DNA of 5,479 bases. Origin: Candidatus Rifleibacteriota bacterium. Its GTDB lineage: Bacteria > Muiribacteriota > Ozemobacteria > Ozemobacterales > Ozemobacteraceae. Below are positions 4,635 to 5,479 of the stretch, one piece after another. The stretch lies in the NCBI GenBank assembly GCA_028691595.1, contig JAQUZA010000246.1, positions 1-5,479 on the forward strand. The letters are read 5' to 3'. Position numbers and translations under genes: made by a program. The first letter of the stretch is position 1. Each line of letters begins with the position of its first letter. The notes under the pieces are model-generated. The model did no database searches. It was not told the origin of the DNA and saw only the letters and a program-made list of their open reading frames with translations.

Positions 4635-5246
4635 TCATTCGAGATTCTTTTTGCTTTCTTCTATGATCTTTTTGTAGGCTTCTTCGGCCTTCTTGGTTTC
4701 GTTGCTGTTCTGGTAGATCTCGGCCAGCAGCAGGCGAAGACGGGTAACGTCTTCGGGGGATTCTTTCTCGAAAAGGGCGATGCCCTCATTCAATATTTTT
4801 TCGGCATCAGCCAGACGGTTATTCTTGATATACAGCTTGGAAATGTGATGATAAACCGGCATGACCTTGCCCATGATATTGCGTTTGAAAAACTCGTTAT
4901 CCTTGTTCTTTTCGAGCTGACCCTTGGCGAGGTCGATGATTTTTATCAGTTCAGCTGCGGCTTCGTCTGTTTTTCCCTGTGTTTCATAAATCTGAGCCAG
5001 GTTCTTGTGGGCTTCGGCCATGGCCATCATCGAGGCATTGCGCTTCATCTGTTTTTCGCGCTCTGGATCTGGTTTGAATTTTCCGGGCATCATGCCAGGA
5101 CCGGGGCCGCCGTGCCCACCCGGGCGCATTTCGGCATTTTCACCGCCACCGGGCCCACCCTGCCCTGGAAGCGGCTGGGCATCAGCAATGCCAAGCAAAC
5201 TTACCAGCAAACCAATAACCAGTATCAACCTGAATTTTCGTTCCAT
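4635..5246 (-). CDS. Exported Gly/Pro-rich protein with C-terminal TPR repeats
   Basis: The 203 residues begin with a signal peptide: MERK, then the hydrophobic FRLILVIGLLVSLLG, then ADA-QP with probable cleavage after Ala23. Next comes a low-complexity Gly/Pro/Met segment (about 26-58, with PGGG, PGGHGGPGPG and MMPG), a charged stretch (59-70), and three TPR-like helix pairs at about 76-110, 128-161 and 165-199. The last carries the typical AEIYQNSNETKKAEEAYKKI pattern. TPRs mediate protein-protein contacts; with this export signal the protein should act in the periplasm or at the cell surface, and no specific partner can be named. The start at 5246 has a perfect AGGAGG 7 nt upstream, within the end of the preceding gene, which it overlaps by 22 bp. 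It is followed by the terminator at 4546-4592. Confidence 0.9.
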   Translation of the reverse strand: MERKFRLILVIGLLVSLLGIADAQPLPGQGGPGGGENAEMRPGGHGGPGPGMMPGKFKPDPEREKQMKRNASMMAMAEAHKNLAQIYETQGKTDEAAAELIKIIDLAKGQLEKNKDNEFFKRNIMGKVMPVYHHISKLYIKNNRLADAEKILNEGIALFEKESPEDVTRLRLLLAEIYQNSNETKKAEEAYKKIIEESKKNLE

Positions 5247-5479
5247 GTTTCTTCCTCCTGATCGATTTCGTAAAAATTTTGCATCTGCACCATTGGCAGG
5301 AAACTCACAAATTTAGATTCACCGGCCTCGTAAAAGGTTACACTCAAATCTGATTTTTCAACAAATTCGGGTAATTCAGGTGCAATGTCATCGACAAAGC
5401 TCAGCATTTCAACTGTTTCTGTTTTCGCCGGGCCCGCTTGCGGATTAAGATGTTCAAGAACTGCAAACCCGGTTACCAG
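5225..5479 (-). CDS. Unrecognised protein, C-terminal 84 residues (5'-truncated by window edge)
   Basis: The frame is open from the right edge to a TGA at 5227-5225. The in-frame ATG at 5407 is probably internal, because 24 sense codons precede it without a stop. The visible part begins LVTGFAVLEHLNPQ, possibly the end of a hydrophobic segment, then runs through a region rich in acidic and aromatic residues (FVDDIAPELPEFVEK, MQNFYEID) to the strongly acidic tail QEEETWNENSG. I recognise no family. It overlaps the start of the exported TPR gene by 22 bp in another frame and carries that gene's Shine-Dalgarno site, so the two are co-transcribed and probably translation-coupled. The shape, possible membrane segment then acidic tail next to a secreted protein, would suit a membrane-anchored partner, but this is only a guess. 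Confidence 0.6.
   Translation of the reverse strand: MVTGFAVLEHLNPQAGPAKTETVEMLSFVDDIAPELPEFVEKSDLSVTFYEAGESKFVSFLPMVQMQNFYEIDQEEETWNENSG

Noticed and set aside
4611..5261. A 216-codon + strand open frame antisense to the TPR gene
   Set aside because: It is longer than the - strand gene, but its product is Phe-rich with no recognisable domain and no ribosome site. The - strand frame has AGGAGG, a signal peptide and TPR repeats.
1..5479. CRISPR array, tRNA, rRNA or transposase
   Set aside because: I found no regularly spaced repeats, no cloverleaf or rRNA-like stretch, and no transposase-like frame on either strand.

Overview
The window looks like bacterial chromosome of moderate GC content, with tight gene spacing, strong Shine-Dalgarno sites (GGAGG/AGGAGG) and sigma70-type promoters with extended -10 boxes. 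The gene content suggests an anaerobic, amino-acid-fermenting bacterium with a Gram-negative-type envelope: ornithine-pathway thiolase genes, a Na+-coupled symporter and an exported TPR protein. An uncultured lineage such as Candidatus Riflebacteria would fit, but that is a guess. Nothing here fixes the taxonomy.

Layout. (1) Positions 1-905, + strand: the C-terminal half of a sodium:solute symporter, cut by the left edge. (2) Positions 906-1095: a convergent intergenic region with a perfect 28-bp palindrome, short alternative hairpins and a possible micro-ORF. (3) Positions 2780 down to 1096, - strand: ortA-ortB, the two subunits of 2-amino-4-ketopentanoate thiolase, joined by an ATGA overlap. 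A 13-codon leader ORF precedes ortA and joins it through a second ATGA. The set has its own extended -10 promoter at about 2880-2907. (4) Positions 2910-3199: non-coding, with the terminator of the next gene and several small inverted repeats. (5) Positions 4439 down to 3200, - strand: a two-gene unit of a 67-residue cysteine-containing helical protein and a GAF-GGDEF protein whose active-site motifs are degenerate. It has its own promoter at 4480-4509. (6) Positions 4546-4592: a strong hairpin terminator. (7) Positions 5479 down to 4635, - strand: the C-terminal end of an unrecognised protein overlapping a secreted Gly/Pro-rich TPR protein.

How the genes may work together. OrtAB performs the thiolytic last step of oxidative ornithine fermentation, cleaving 2-amino-4-oxopentanoate with CoA to alanine and acetyl-CoA. 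The other pathway genes (ornithine racemase, aminomutase, diaminopentanoate dehydrogenase) are not in view. The convergent symporter could import an amino acid, but its substrate cannot be read from the sequence. The GAF-GGDEF protein is more likely a sensor or effector than a working diguanylate cyclase. The most unusual region is the translation-coupled leader/ortA/ortB cascade. A second micro-ORF lies beyond ortB, and its peptide resembles the leader peptide.
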